Assembly (NCBI GenBank): GCA_964250215.1
Contig: CAXUEX010000008.1
Coordinates: forward strand, 1 to 39,463
Source: DAIDJM01 sp964250215
Lineage (GTDB): Bacteria; Pseudomonadota; Alphaproteobacteria; Acetobacterales; Acetobacteraceae
DNA: 39,463 nt
Direction of reading: 5' to 3'
Shown here: positions 22,792-30,480 of the stretch, piece by piece
How positions within the stretch are numbered: position 1 is the stretch's first letter
Layout: every line of letters begins with the position of its first letter
Made by a program: the position numbers and the translations under genes
Notes under the pieces: generated by a model
What the model was told of the DNA's origin: nothing
Seen by the model: the letters and a program-made list of their open reading frames with translations, nothing else
The model's database searches: none

Positions 22792-23868
22792 ATGTCAGCC
22801 ACCAGCCGGTGCGATGTGGAGGCGGAGCTGCGTCTGAAGGCGCGCTGGAACCCGAAGGAGGTGATGGCCAGCCGGGTGCGCTCGGCACGGCGCGGGGGCT
22901 CGGCCGACGCGATTGCCGAGCTCGCGTTGGGCGCGGTTCTGGCAGGCCGGGAGAGCGCCGGTGCCGGGGCTGGCGAGGGGATTGGCGGCCTGGAGCTGAG
23001 CGAGGCCGAGCGGTTGGAGGTGACGCGACGCATCGAAGCCTGCCTCGCCACCGATCCGGTGCGGCGCGAGGAGGCGCGCGCCCGCCTGAACGCGATGCAG
23101 GTGCTCGCCGGCCTGCGCGAGCGGGCGGCGGGCCACGGCGTGACCTGGCAGTCGCTCCGGCTGCGCACCACTGCGCGCTGCTATGAGCCGGGCGTTTCCA
23201 ACGGGCGGAGCTGGGGGCGCTGGTTGAGCCGCCGAAGCGGCGCCGGCATGCCGCTGCATCCGCCGCATATTTCGTTGCGCATCGGGCTGAAGCTGATCGG
23301 TGAGCGGCGCGAGGTGGAGCGCGCGCTGGAGCGCGACCGCGTGGCGCTGGAGGAAATGGGCGAACTCGCCTGGTGCGCGCCGGTGTTCGAGGAGCGGAGG
23401 GGCCGGCGCCGCGATCATCAGAGCAATTCCGCGCCGGGTGCGGCGCCGCTGCCGGCGGTGGGCGGCCGGCTGATTTCGCTGCTGCGGGAATGCGCGTGCT
23501 GCCTGCTGGCCGAGGACGAGGGCGCGAGTTTCACGGTGGCCAGGGCGCTCGCCATCTTCGCCCAGTCGCAGCCGGACGTCACGCGGCTGCTGATGCGGGA
23601 TCCGCGCGGCGTGCGGCTCGATGACGGGATCGCCGCCGACGACCCGGCGGACGTCGATTTCGAGCTGCAGAAATCGCTGCGCATGTTACAGCACCGGCAC
23701 GATTTCGCCGGCCTGCGCGACTTCTTCTGCGAGGAAGTGCCCCGCCTGGGATTGCTGCGCCTCATCGAGCACCGCATCCGCACCGAGGCCGAGGCCGAAA
23801 CCGAAGCCGGGGCCGGCGGCTCGCCATTCCACGCCGCGGCCTGCGCGGGGGGGTTCGGCGAGGCCTAA
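22792..23868 (+). CDS. Unrecognised soluble protein (358 aa), frame continues past stop
   Basis: No family recognised. Arg-, Glu- and Ala-rich, largely helical, no signal peptide or membrane segment. Notable pieces: LRLKARWNPKEVMASRV, VTRRIEACLATDPVRREEARARLNAMQVL, TARCYEPGVSNGRSWGRW, RLISLLRECACCLLAEDEG, and an acidic EAEAETEAGAGG linker near the end. Start ATG at 22792 has GGAGAACGGAAAG upstream. After the TAA at 23866 the same frame remains open for 41 more codons and looks coding, so the gene may carry a nonsense mutation. Three A-tracts lie in its promoter region. Confidence 0.6.
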   Translation: MSATSRCDVEAELRLKARWNPKEVMASRVRSARRGGSADAIAELALGAVLAGRESAGAGAGEGIGGLELSEAERLEVTRRIEACLATDPVRREEARARLNAMQVLAGLRERAAGHGVTWQSLRLRTTARCYEPGVSNGRSWGRWLSRRSGAGMPLHPPHISLRIGLKLIGERREVERALERDRVALEEMGELAWCAPVFEERRGRRRDHQSNSAPGAAPLPAVGGRLISLLRECACCLLAEDEGASFTVARALAIFAQSQPDVTRLLMRDPRGVRLDDGIAADDPADVDFELQKSLRMLQHRHDFAGLRDFFCEEVPRLGLLRLIEHRIRTEAEAETEAGAGGSPFHAAACAGGFGEA

Positions 23869-23994
23869 ACCGCGGCGCTGCACCTGCGCGCCATGGAGCT
23901 GGATGGCTTGCTGCCGGGGCCGCGCGAGGCGAGCCGCGGCGCGAAACAGGAGCCGGAGCCGGAGCCGGAAGGGGAAATGGCGCTGGCCGAATAA
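23869..23994 (+). other. In-frame coding-like extension after the stop of the 22792 gene
   Basis: Directly after TAA the frame reads TAALHLRAMELDGLLPG, then PREASRGAKQ and a (EP)n-type acidic tail ending GEMALAE before a TAA at 23992. Third-position GC bias and amino acid style match the preceding gene. It could be the lost C-terminus of that protein. Confidence 0.45.
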
Positions 23995-24045
23995 CGCCTG
24001 CTTCACCGTCTGGCCCGAAACGGAACCGCAGCCTATAGAGCGGCC

Positions 24046-24528
24046 ATGAGAGGCCGCACCCCCACACTAGCTATCCTGCTCGGTATTCTGGGGCTCATCC
24101 CCTTCGTCATGCTGTCGCTCGGGTCCGTCAGCACCAATGCGGCGCGGGACCAGGCCGCCGTGCTGCTGCTGATCGGCTGGGGCGCGGTGATCCTCTCGTT
24201 CCTGGGCGGCGTGCATTGGGGCTTTGCGCTCGAGGACGAAGCGCCCCCGGCGGAGCGGGCGCGGCTGGTCCTGGGCGTGGTGCCTTCGCTGGTCGGCTGG
24301 GTGGCGTTCGCGATTGCGCTGAGCATGACCGCGGCCACGATCGGGCTGGCGGTGCTGATCGCCGGCTATATCGGCACCGTCACGATGGAGTGGCGGGCGA
24401 GCCGGCGCGATCTGCTGCCCACCGGCTATATCTGGATGCGGCTGGGACTGACGGTGGTGGTGGTGGCGTTGCTGACCACCGTGGTGGTGCTGCGCCTGGT
24501 AGGCGCGCACCTGCTGTTCGGGTTTTAA
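24046..24528 (+). CDS. DUF3429 family membrane protein (160 aa)
   Basis: Inner-membrane protein with about five hydrophobic segments (LAILLGILGLIPFVMLSL, AAVLLLIGWGAVILSFLGGVHWGFAL, LVLGVVPSLVGWVAFAIAL, IGLAVLIAGYIGTV, LTVVVVALLTTVVVLRLV). The 'ILSFLGGVHWGFAL' and 'WM.LR..L' pieces mark the DUF3429 family, whose function is unknown. TATAGA ends 6 nt before the ATG and there is no ribosome site, which fits a leaderless transcript. It converges on rlmH with a 6-bp gap. Confidence 0.85.
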   Translation: MRGRTPTLAILLGILGLIPFVMLSLGSVSTNAARDQAAVLLLIGWGAVILSFLGGVHWGFALEDEAPPAERARLVLGVVPSLVGWVAFAIALSMTAATIGLAVLIAGYIGTVTMEWRASRRDLLPTGYIWMRLGLTVVVVALLTTVVVLRLVGAHLLFGF

Positions 24529-24534
24529 CCTCGG

Positions 24535-24987
24535 CTACGGGCGCCATGCCCGATGATAAGGGTGGCCCGCTTCGATGCTTTGCGCGCGGAACAACTGCTC
24601 GGCCAACATCGCCCGCGCCAGCAAATGCGGCCAGGTGAGCGGGCCGAGAGAAAGCACCCGGTCGGCCCGTTGCAGCACCGCTCCATCCAGGCCCTCGGCA
24701 CCGCCGATCGCAAAGCTGAGCCGACCCGATTGCCGCCATTCCGCCAGCCGCCGCGACAACGTTTCGCTGTCGCAGGCAACGCCACCGAGATCGAGGGCAA
24801 CCAGAAAAGCGCCGGGCGCGAGCGCGGCGAGAATGCCCTGCGATTCGCGCCTGCGAATTTCCGCCGGCGTGCCCTTCGCCTCGACGATTTCGCGCACTTC
24901 CAGCGTCGGCGTAAGGCGGCACCGGTAACGTTCGAACAGCTCGGCTTCCGCGCCCGCCCGCAAGCGGCCCACCGCGACCAGCTTCAA
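24535..24987 (-). CDS. rlmH: 23S rRNA (pseudouridine-1915-N3) methyltransferase RlmH
   Basis: SPOUT-class SAM methyltransferase modifying position 1915 of 23S rRNA in helix 69. Reads LKLVAVGRLRAGAEAELFERY at the N-terminus, LDLGGVACDSETLSRRLAEW, then the SPOUT knot FAIGGAEGLDGAVLQRADRVLSLGPLTWPHLLARAMLAEQL and the terminal GHPYHRAWRP. 150 aa, typical (155 in E. coli). The start is TTG at 24987, overlapping the TGA of the upstream membrane protein gene as TTGA, which fixes the start. Usual neighbours rsfS and nadD are upstream, separated by one inserted gene. Confidence 0.95.
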   Translation of the reverse strand: MKLVAVGRLRAGAEAELFERYRCRLTPTLEVREIVEAKGTPAEIRRRESQGILAALAPGAFLVALDLGGVACDSETLSRRLAEWRQSGRLSFAIGGAEGLDGAVLQRADRVLSLGPLTWPHLLARAMLAEQLFRAQSIEAGHPYHRAWRP

Positions 24988-25301
24988 TGCGGCGCGGCCA
25001 GCAGCGCCATCGCGCCGGAAACCGCGAGCAGCAGGAACAGCGAGATCATGGCGGCCGCGTGCGCGCGCATGTGCCCGCGCTGCGCCAGCAGCAGGCTCAA
25101 CGGGATCAGCACGAACATGGCGATGGCAATCGCGCGGCCACGCGCGTCGCCGCCAACATAGGCTGCCAGCGCCAGCCCGGTGCCGAGATAGATCCAGCCA
25201 TAGCCAAGCGTGCGGTGCCAAGGCGTGCCCTTGGGCGAAACGAACTGCGCCATGCCCAGCGCAAGCGCCGCGGCCAAAGCGATTTCGCGGCCCAAACTCA
25301 T
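24984..25301 (-). CDS. Small four-helix membrane protein, DUF2306-like (105 aa)
   Basis: Hydrophobic protein with about four membrane segments: IALAAALALGMAQFV, LGYGWIYLGTGLALAAYV, AIAIAMFVLIPLSLLLA, and HAAAMISLFLLLAVSGAMALLA. The 'KGTPWHRTLGYGW' and 'HMRAHAAAM' segments with paired histidines resemble DUF2306/cytochrome b561-like small proteins, in which His may bind heme; this is a weak family guess. It is inserted between rsfS and rlmH, which are often adjacent, and overlaps rlmH by 4 bp, so it is co-translated with it. Confidence 0.7.
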   Translation of the reverse strand: MSLGREIALAAALALGMAQFVSPKGTPWHRTLGYGWIYLGTGLALAAYVGGDARGRAIAIAMFVLIPLSLLLAQRGHMRAHAAAMISLFLLLAVSGAMALLAAPH

Positions 25302-25337
25302 GCGGTCGGGCTCATGCCGTTGCCGCGCAAACGCGCA

Positions 25338-25778
25338 TCAGCCGCTCTGCAGCGCCGGCTCGTCGAATTCGGCGCCCCACATCCGTTCCAACCCGTACAA
25401 CGTCCGCGCTTCGGGCTTGAACAGGTGCACCACGATGTCGCCCGCGTCGATCAGCACCCAGTCGGAACCGCCGGCGCCTTCCACCTGCACGCGGCGGATG
25501 CCGGCATCGCGCAGCTTGCGTTCCAGATGCTGCGCCATCGCACTGATCTGCCGGTCGGCCAGGCCGGTGGCCACCACCATGCGGTCGGCGAACGCGGCGC
25601 GGCCGGCGAGATCGAGCGCCACAACCTGCTCGGCCTTGTCGTCTTCCAGGCTGGCAACGATCAGCGCCTGCAAACGGTCCAGCGTGCCGGCGGCGCAAGG
25701 TTCGTCACGCCGGCCGCGCGGGCCCGCCGCGGCCGCCTTTTTGCGGGGCGTGCCCGGCGAAAGCGCGATGCCAGGCAA
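25338..25778 (-). CDS. rsfS: Ribosomal silencing factor RsfS (start uncertain)
   Basis: Binds ribosomal protein L14 and blocks subunit joining during starvation. The domain is complete: LDRLQALIVASLEDDKAEQVV, DLAGRAAFADRMVVATGLADRQI, HLERKLRDAG, GSDWVLIDAGDIVVHLF and RTLYGLERMWG. The TTG at 25778 is the only standard start in frame before the domain, but it has no ribosome site. The frame extends upstream through a basic, proline-rich, disordered stretch to ATA at 25847, which overlaps the nadD stop as ATAG and has GGGAG 7 nt before it. That extension could be real. Part of the proA-nadD-rsfS-rlmH run. Confidence 0.88.
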   Translation of the reverse strand: MPGIALSPGTPRKKAAAAGPRGRRDEPCAAGTLDRLQALIVASLEDDKAEQVVALDLAGRAAFADRMVVATGLADRQISAMAQHLERKLRDAGIRRVQVEGAGGSDWVLIDAGDIVVHLFKPEARTLYGLERMWGAEFDEPALQSG

Positions 25779-25843
25779 TACCGCCGGTTTCGGTGGCCGC
25801 TTCGCCGGTTCCTTGCCGCCCGCGGGCGCGCTGGGTTTGCGCG

Positions 25844-26461
25844 CTATGATACGGCTCCCGGAACCGCTTCGCGGCGAATGGCGGTGGCGCTGTGCGGATC
25901 TTCGCGCATATCGAGCAATATCCAGGCTGGCGGCTGCATGTCCGCGAGCGCCGCGGCCTGGCGCGCGGGGCGTTGCCATTGGCGCAGCCGCCGCGCCGCC
26001 GGCGAGGCACGCGCCATCCGAGTGTAGGCGGGACGCGGGAACACCGCAAACGGCATTTGCCGCACGATGCGCCGCCAATGCCGCCAGCGCGGCAATTGCA
26101 GCAGATTGTCTGCACCCATGAGCCAGACGAAGCGCACGCGCGGAAAGCGGCGGCGCAGCTCGCGCAACGTTTGTTCGGTATAGGCGCTGCGGAAATGCCG
26201 CTCGATGTCGGTGGCCAGGATCCGGCGCGCATCGGCAATCCGCCGCGCTCCTGCCAGGCGTTCGGGCAGTTTCGCCATGTCGGCGCGCGGTTTCAGCGGA
26301 TTGCCGGGCGAGACCAGCAGCCACACCTGATCCAGCCTTAGCCGGTGCAATGCCGCGCGCGCGATGTGCCGATGCCCGGCATGCGCCGGATTGAAGCTGC
26401 CGCCCAACAGGCCGATCCTCAGCTTCAGCCGGTGGCCATGGCGTGGCACGCGCGCGATCAT
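25844..26461 (-). CDS. nadD: Nicotinate-nucleotide adenylyltransferase (NadD)
   Basis: Forms NaAD from NaMN and ATP in NAD synthesis. The nucleotidyltransferase motif is GLLGGSFNPAHAGHRHIA (GGSFNPxHxGH at residues 20-30); further family motifs are LVSPGNPLKP, FVWLMGADNLLQLPRW and FAVFPRPAYT. The second ATP motif (IS.T.IR) reads HSATAIRREA near the C-terminus. 205 aa. It ends at 25844 and probably overlaps the rsfS reading frame. A 60-bp gap to proA upstream is filled mostly by a dispersed repeat. Confidence 0.93.
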   Translation of the reverse strand: MIARVPRHGHRLKLRIGLLGGSFNPAHAGHRHIARAALHRLRLDQVWLLVSPGNPLKPRADMAKLPERLAGARRIADARRILATDIERHFRSAYTEQTLRELRRRFPRVRFVWLMGADNLLQLPRWRHWRRIVRQMPFAVFPRPAYTRMARASPAARRLRQWQRPARQAAALADMQPPAWILLDMREDPHSATAIRREAVPGAVS

Positions 26462-26480
26462 TTCACGGAAAACAAGGATT

Positions 26481-26514
26481 CTTCTTTCTTGAAAGAAAGA
26501 AGCAAAGAACTTTC
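26481..26514 (-). repeat. Dispersed AT-rich hairpin repeat, copy 3
   Basis: On the minus strand: GAAAGTTCTTTGCTTCTT then TCTTTCAAGAAAGAAG, matching copies at 3241 and 14233. It starts 6 bp beyond the proA stop and occupies the proA-nadD gap, in the same orientation as proA. Confidence 0.85.
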
Positions 26515-26520
26515 ATCATA

Positions 26521-27780
26521 TTAGGGTCGGGTCTGGCCGGTTCCGGTCACCTGGTAGCGGAAGCCGGTGAGCTGCTCGGGGCCGACCGGGCCTCTCGCGT
26601 GGATGCGGCCGGTGGCAATGCCGATTTCGGCACCGAAACCGAACTCGCCGCCGTCGCAGAATTGCGTCGAAGCATTCCACATCGTCACCGCGCTATCGAC
26701 ACGGGCAAGGAAATACGCAGCGGCCCCGGCATCTTCCGTCACGATCGCTTCAGTGTGCGAGCTGCCGTGCCGTTCGATATGCGCGATCGCCGCGTCGATC
26801 CCGTCCACCACCGCCACCGAAAGGATGGGCGCCAGCCATTCGGTATCGAAATCTTGTGGCCCCGCCGCCGGCAGATCCGGCACGATCGCGCATGCCCGCG
26901 CATCGGCACGGAACGCGCATTCCGGACGCAGCGCGGCAATCAGGCCGGGCAGCAGCGCCGGTGCGCACGCCGCATCGATCAACAGCGTTTCGGTGGCGCC
27001 GCAAATGCCAGGGCGGCGCAGCTTGGCGTTGCGCAAAACGCGCTGCGCCATTTCGGCATCCGCGGCATGGTGCACATACGTGTGGCAAAGCCCCTCGGCA
27101 TGCGCCAGCACCGGCACGCGCGCTTGCTGTTGCACGCGCCGCACCAGCGATTTCCCGCCGCGCGGCACAATCAGATCGATCAGGGCGGCAGCCCCCAGCA
27201 TGGCATCCACGAAACGGCGATCGGCCGTGGGCGCGTTCTGCACGGAAGCTGCCGGAATGCCGGCGGAAACCAGGCCTTCGCTGATCGCCCCGTGAATCGC
27301 CCGCGCGCTGGCAACGCTTTCCGAGCCGCCGCGCAGGATCACCGCATTGCCGGATTTCAGGCAAATGCCGGCGGCGTCCGCGCCCACATTGGGCCGGCTC
27401 TCGTAGATCATGCCGATCACGCCGATCGGGGCCGGCACGCGCCGAATCTCCAGCCCGTTCGGGCGCTTCCACATGCCGAGATCGCGCGCGAGCGGATCGG
27501 GCAGGGCGGCGATATCTTCCAGGCCTTTCGCCATGGCTTCGATCCGCTCAGCGGTGAGCGTCAGGCGGTCGCGAAAGGCGGCGCTGGCCTGGGATTGTTC
27601 GAGATCGTCCCGGTTCGCCTGCGCTATCGAAACGATGCGATCTCGGATTGCCACCGCGGCGCGGCGCAGGCCGGCGTCGCGGGAGGCCGCGGGCATCGTA
27701 GCGAGGCCGCGGGAGGCAGCGCGGGCCGCCGCCGCCATTGCAGGCAGCACGCTCTCGGCTGCAGCGGCGCCCTGATCCAT
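26521..27780 (-). CDS. proA: Glutamate-5-semialdehyde dehydrogenase (gamma-glutamyl phosphate reductase)
   Basis: NADPH-dependent reductase of proline synthesis, aldehyde dehydrogenase fold. The catalytic Cys260 lies in RRPGICGATETLLID. Others: RVPAPIGVIGMIYESRPNVGADAAGICLKSGNA, LRGGSESVASARAI, IVPRGGKSLVR, HAEGLCHTYVH, and C-terminal NASTQFCDGGEFGFGAEIGI with TGRIHARGPVGPEQLT. 419 aa, normal. The start MDQGAAAAES at 27780 lies 23 bp after the hldE-like stop. proB is not adjacent in the window; nadD-rsfS-rlmH downstream is the standard alphaproteobacterial arrangement. Confidence 0.96.
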   Translation of the reverse strand: MDQGAAAAESVLPAMAAAARAASRGLATMPAASRDAGLRRAAVAIRDRIVSIAQANRDDLEQSQASAAFRDRLTLTAERIEAMAKGLEDIAALPDPLARDLGMWKRPNGLEIRRVPAPIGVIGMIYESRPNVGADAAGICLKSGNAVILRGGSESVASARAIHGAISEGLVSAGIPAASVQNAPTADRRFVDAMLGAAALIDLIVPRGGKSLVRRVQQQARVPVLAHAEGLCHTYVHHAADAEMAQRVLRNAKLRRPGICGATETLLIDAACAPALLPGLIAALRPECAFRADARACAIVPDLPAAGPQDFDTEWLAPILSVAVVDGIDAAIAHIERHGSSHTEAIVTEDAGAAAYFLARVDSAVTMWNASTQFCDGGEFGFGAEIGIATGRIHARGPVGPEQLTGFRYQVTGTGQTRP

Positions 27781-27803
27781 CGACGCACGTTAGCGCAAAC
27801 AAA

Positions 27804-29159
27804 CTATCCGGGCACCACTTCGCCGCCCCAGCTTCGCACCAGCTCGGCCGTGGCCGCTTCGGGCGTCGCGTCGATCACCAGGTCGGGCCGGAGTTGGCGC
27901 AGCGTCTCCTGCGTCTCCCCCGCGCCGAACCGACAGACGAGATCCACCGAAGCCCAGCCCGCGGCCTCGGCCAACGCCGGCGGCACGTCCGCCTCTTCCG
28001 GCGCGTCGGCGCCCAGCACCAGCCGGTCGCACGCGGCGCGGGCGGCGTCGATGCGGGCCCGATCCAGCCGGCTGCCGGCAAGGATGAACCCCACGCGCAT
28101 GCCGCCGCGGCGCCAGCGCTCGGCCTGTTCCATGGCAATTTCCGGCCCCACGATCTTGCGCAGCGCCCGGCCCTGTGGCGTGAGCACGGCCAGCAGATCC
28201 TCCGCCCGCGCCACCGCCATGCCGGGCTGCCCGGCGGCAACGCCCATGGCCACCACCGCAATGCGCGCGGCCTCCGGCAAGCTCAGCCCGGCGGCGAGGC
28301 CAGCGGCTAGCGCCGAGAGCGCCGTATCGGCGGCGCCAACGCTATCGAAGATGTCGTGACTCCAAGGCGGCACATGTGTGGCACCCGCCGCCTCCACCAG
28401 CGACAGCCCGGCGGTGCCCCGGTTCACCGCCACCGCGCCGAAACCGTGCGCCGTGCGCAGCCAGCCGGCGGCGGAAACGATCCGCGCCTCGGTGGAAACG
28501 CTCATGCCGGTGACGCTCTCCAACTCGGCAAGCGACAGCAGCACCACGTCGGCGCCGGCGAACCGGTCGTAATCCGGGCCGCGCGGCGCCACCACCGTGG
28601 TGCGGCCCACCGCGCGGGCGGCGTTCAGGATGCTGGGGGCCACCCCGGCGCCCAGCACGCCCTTGCCGTAATCCGAAAGCACCGTGACCGAGGTGGCAGT
28701 CAGCGCATCGCCGGCGATGCGCAGCAGGCGCTCGGCAAGCTTTTCCTGGATGGGAACGGTCTGTTCCTGATCCACGCGCAGCAATTGCTGGCCGCGCGCA
28801 ATGAAGCGGCTTTTCACCGTGGTGCAGCGGCCGCTTTGCACTAACAGCCAGGGTTCCACGTTCGGCTGGCTGCCGATCAGGCCGGTGAGTTCCGATCCGG
28901 GCAGGTCATCGCCCACCACCGAGACGAACGCCACCGCCACGCCGAGTGCGGTAAGGTTGCGCACCAGATTGCCGGCGCCGCCCGGCAGCGCCACTTCGCG
29001 GTCCACCTGCAGCACCGGCACCGGCGCTTCCGGGCTGATGCGCGCGACGCTGCCGAACACGTAACGGTCGAGCATGGCATCGCCGACCACCAGCACGCTG
29101 GCACGGGCGAGCTTCTCGATGGATTGCGCCAGATCCTCGTTGGGCGGCGTCGGGATCAT
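27804..29159 (-). CDS. HldE/RfaE-like bifunctional heptose protein, apparently degenerate (451 aa)
   Basis: Has the layout of HldE: N-terminal PfkB kinase domain (about 20-328) for heptose-7-phosphate and C-terminal nucleotidyltransferase domain (about 345-451). Kept: VVGDAMLDRYVFG, RISPEAPVPVL, PGGAGNLVRNL, LSDYGKG (161-167). Altered: the 'DPKG.D' segment is APRGPD (191-196), the 'TPN..E' segment is LLSLAELE (207-214), and GAGD is GAAD (275-278, Asp278 kept). In the second domain the HxGH nucleotidyltransferase motif is gone; the matching region reads GFILAGSRLDRARIDAA. It is full length with no frameshift. Either a repurposed enzyme or a protein losing function. Confidence 0.8.
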   Translation of the reverse strand: MIPTPPNEDLAQSIEKLARASVLVVGDAMLDRYVFGSVARISPEAPVPVLQVDREVALPGGAGNLVRNLTALGVAVAFVSVVGDDLPGSELTGLIGSQPNVEPWLLVQSGRCTTVKSRFIARGQQLLRVDQEQTVPIQEKLAERLLRIAGDALTATSVTVLSDYGKGVLGAGVAPSILNAARAVGRTTVVAPRGPDYDRFAGADVVLLSLAELESVTGMSVSTEARIVSAAGWLRTAHGFGAVAVNRGTAGLSLVEAAGATHVPPWSHDIFDSVGAADTALSALAAGLAAGLSLPEAARIAVVAMGVAAGQPGMAVARAEDLLAVLTPQGRALRKIVGPEIAMEQAERWRRGGMRVGFILAGSRLDRARIDAARAACDRLVLGADAPEEADVPPALAEAAGWASVDLVCRFGAGETQETLRQLRPDLVIDATPEAATAELVRSWGGEVVPG

Positions 29160-29166
29160 CGTTTGA

Positions 29167-29186
29167 GCCCTATAGGGCCGCGGCCC
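29167..29186. promoter_or_regulatory. Overlapping palindromes upstream of the hldE-like gene
   Basis: GCCCTATAGGGC (29167-29178) overlaps GGGCCGCGGCCC (29175-29186), both perfect 12-bp palindromes just before the ATG at 29159. The TATAGG within the first lies 9 nt from the ATG and may be a -10 box, with the second palindrome as an operator. Confidence 0.35.
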
Positions 29187-29204
29187 CGGTGGCAAGAAGT
29201 AAGC

Positions 29205-29224
29205 GCCCTGGCTTTGCCCAGGGC
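29205..29224 (-). terminator. Hairpin downstream of the DEAD-box helicase
   Basis: GCCCTGG - CTTTGC - CCAGGGC, a perfect 7-bp stem, 17 bp beyond the helicase stop in its direction. It is followed on the minus strand by the moderately T-rich GCTTACTTCTT. Fits an intrinsic terminator separating the helicase from the hldE-like gene. Confidence 0.5.
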
Positions 29225-29241
29225 TCGCCTTGGGGCCGGGG

Positions 29242-30360
29242 TCAGGCGGCTACCGGCAACCGCGCCCGGATCAACTTCTCGATCGACTTGAGCTGCGGCC
29301 GCTCGCCGTCGGCGCACAGGCTGATCGCGCTGCCCGCGGCCCCCGCTCGCGCCGTGCGGCCGATCCGGTGCACGTAGCTTTCCGGCACATCCGGCAGATC
29401 GTAGTTGATCACATGCGTCACGTTGTCCACGTCGATGCCGCGCGCGGCGATGTCGGTGGCCACCAGCACGGGCACGTGGCCGCGCCGGAACGCGCCGAGC
29501 GCACGTTCCCGCTGGCTCTGGCTGCGGTTGCCGTGGATGGCGTCGGCCGCGAGCCCTTGCGCCGACAAATGCTGCACGATGCGATCGGCGCCGCGCTTGG
29601 TGCGGGCGAAAACCAGCGTGCGGTCCATGCCCGGGCCGCGCAGCACGCGGGCGAGCACCACGTGTTTCTGGGCCTGCGGCACGAAAATCACCGATTGCTC
29701 CACGCGATCGGCGGTTTTTGCCTGCGGCGTCACGGCCACGCGCACGGGATGGCGCAGCAGCTCGCCGGCAAGCGTGGCGATCTCGGCCGGCATGGTCGCC
29801 GAGAACAGCATGGTCTGGCGCGAAGCCGGCAATTCCCGCGCGATGCGGCGGATCGGCACGATAAAGCCGAGATCGAGCATATGGTCGGCCTCGTCGAGCA
29901 CCAGGATTTCCACGCCATCCAGCCGCAACTGCCGCTCACCGAACAGGTCGAGCAGCCGGCCGGGGGTCGCGACGAGCACATCGAGGCCGCCGGCAAGCGC
30001 GCGGATCTGCGGCGCCTTCGATACGCCGCCGAACACGGTGGCGACGCGCAGCCCGGTCTGCTTGCCGTATTGGCGGAAGCTTTCGGCGATCTGCGCCGCG
30101 AGTTCGCGCGTCGGCGCCAGCACGAGCGACCGGCAGACGCCGCGTTCGCGCGACTTGGGCGTGGCGCGCAGCCGCTCCAGCATGGGCAGCGCGAAGGCGG
30201 CGGTTTTGCCCGTGCCGGTCTGCGCGATGCCCAGCACGTCGCTGCCGGCGAGTGCCGGCGGGATGGCCTGGGCCTGGATGGGCGTGGGCTCGGAATAGCC
30301 CGAGGACACGAGCATGTTGAGCAGCGGCGCGGAGAGGCCGAGCCCGGAAAAACTTGTCAT
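29242..30360 (-). CDS. DEAD-box ATP-dependent RNA helicase (372 aa)
   Basis: RNA remodelling helicase of the RhlE/DeaD type, used in ribosome assembly or mRNA decay. Motifs: Q-motif GYSEPTPIQAQAIP, Walker A AQTGTGKT (46-53), PTRELAAQI, GG, TPGRLLD, Walker B DEAD (156-159), SAT (motif III), TLVFARTKRGAD, TDIAARGIDV (motif V) and HRIGRTARAG (motif VI). It ends soon after motif VI with no long basic RGG tail, so it is a minimal helicase core. The start ATG at 30360 gives MTSFSGLGLSAPLL, the typical 'F..LGL...LL' N-terminus; the long open frame 5' of it has no homology. Confidence 0.95.
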   Translation of the reverse strand: MTSFSGLGLSAPLLNMLVSSGYSEPTPIQAQAIPPALAGSDVLGIAQTGTGKTAAFALPMLERLRATPKSRERGVCRSLVLAPTRELAAQIAESFRQYGKQTGLRVATVFGGVSKAPQIRALAGGLDVLVATPGRLLDLFGERQLRLDGVEILVLDEADHMLDLGFIVPIRRIARELPASRQTMLFSATMPAEIATLAGELLRHPVRVAVTPQAKTADRVEQSVIFVPQAQKHVVLARVLRGPGMDRTLVFARTKRGADRIVQHLSAQGLAADAIHGNRSQSQRERALGAFRRGHVPVLVATDIAARGIDVDNVTHVINYDLPDVPESYVHRIGRTARAGAAGSAISLCADGERPQLKSIEKLIRARLPVAA

Positions 30361-30480
30361 GAGTGGGGTAAGCTTTCGAAATATGCGGTCGGCGGGACCG
30401 CTAGCCGGCGCGAACGAAAAAATGCGTAAACCGGCCGGGCTCGAAAGCTGCGTGCGGCGTGCTTGACGCGCAGGGGGTGA

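Noticed and set aside
23761..23820. Glu/Ala repeat in the unknown gene as a tandem-repeat element
   Set aside because: GAGGCC/GAAACC-like codons are short and irregular; better seen as an acidic linker than as a mobile or structural repeat.
26443..28359. 638-codon plus-strand open frame opposite proA and hldE
   Set aside because: Antisense shadow; the minus-strand genes have full family motifs.
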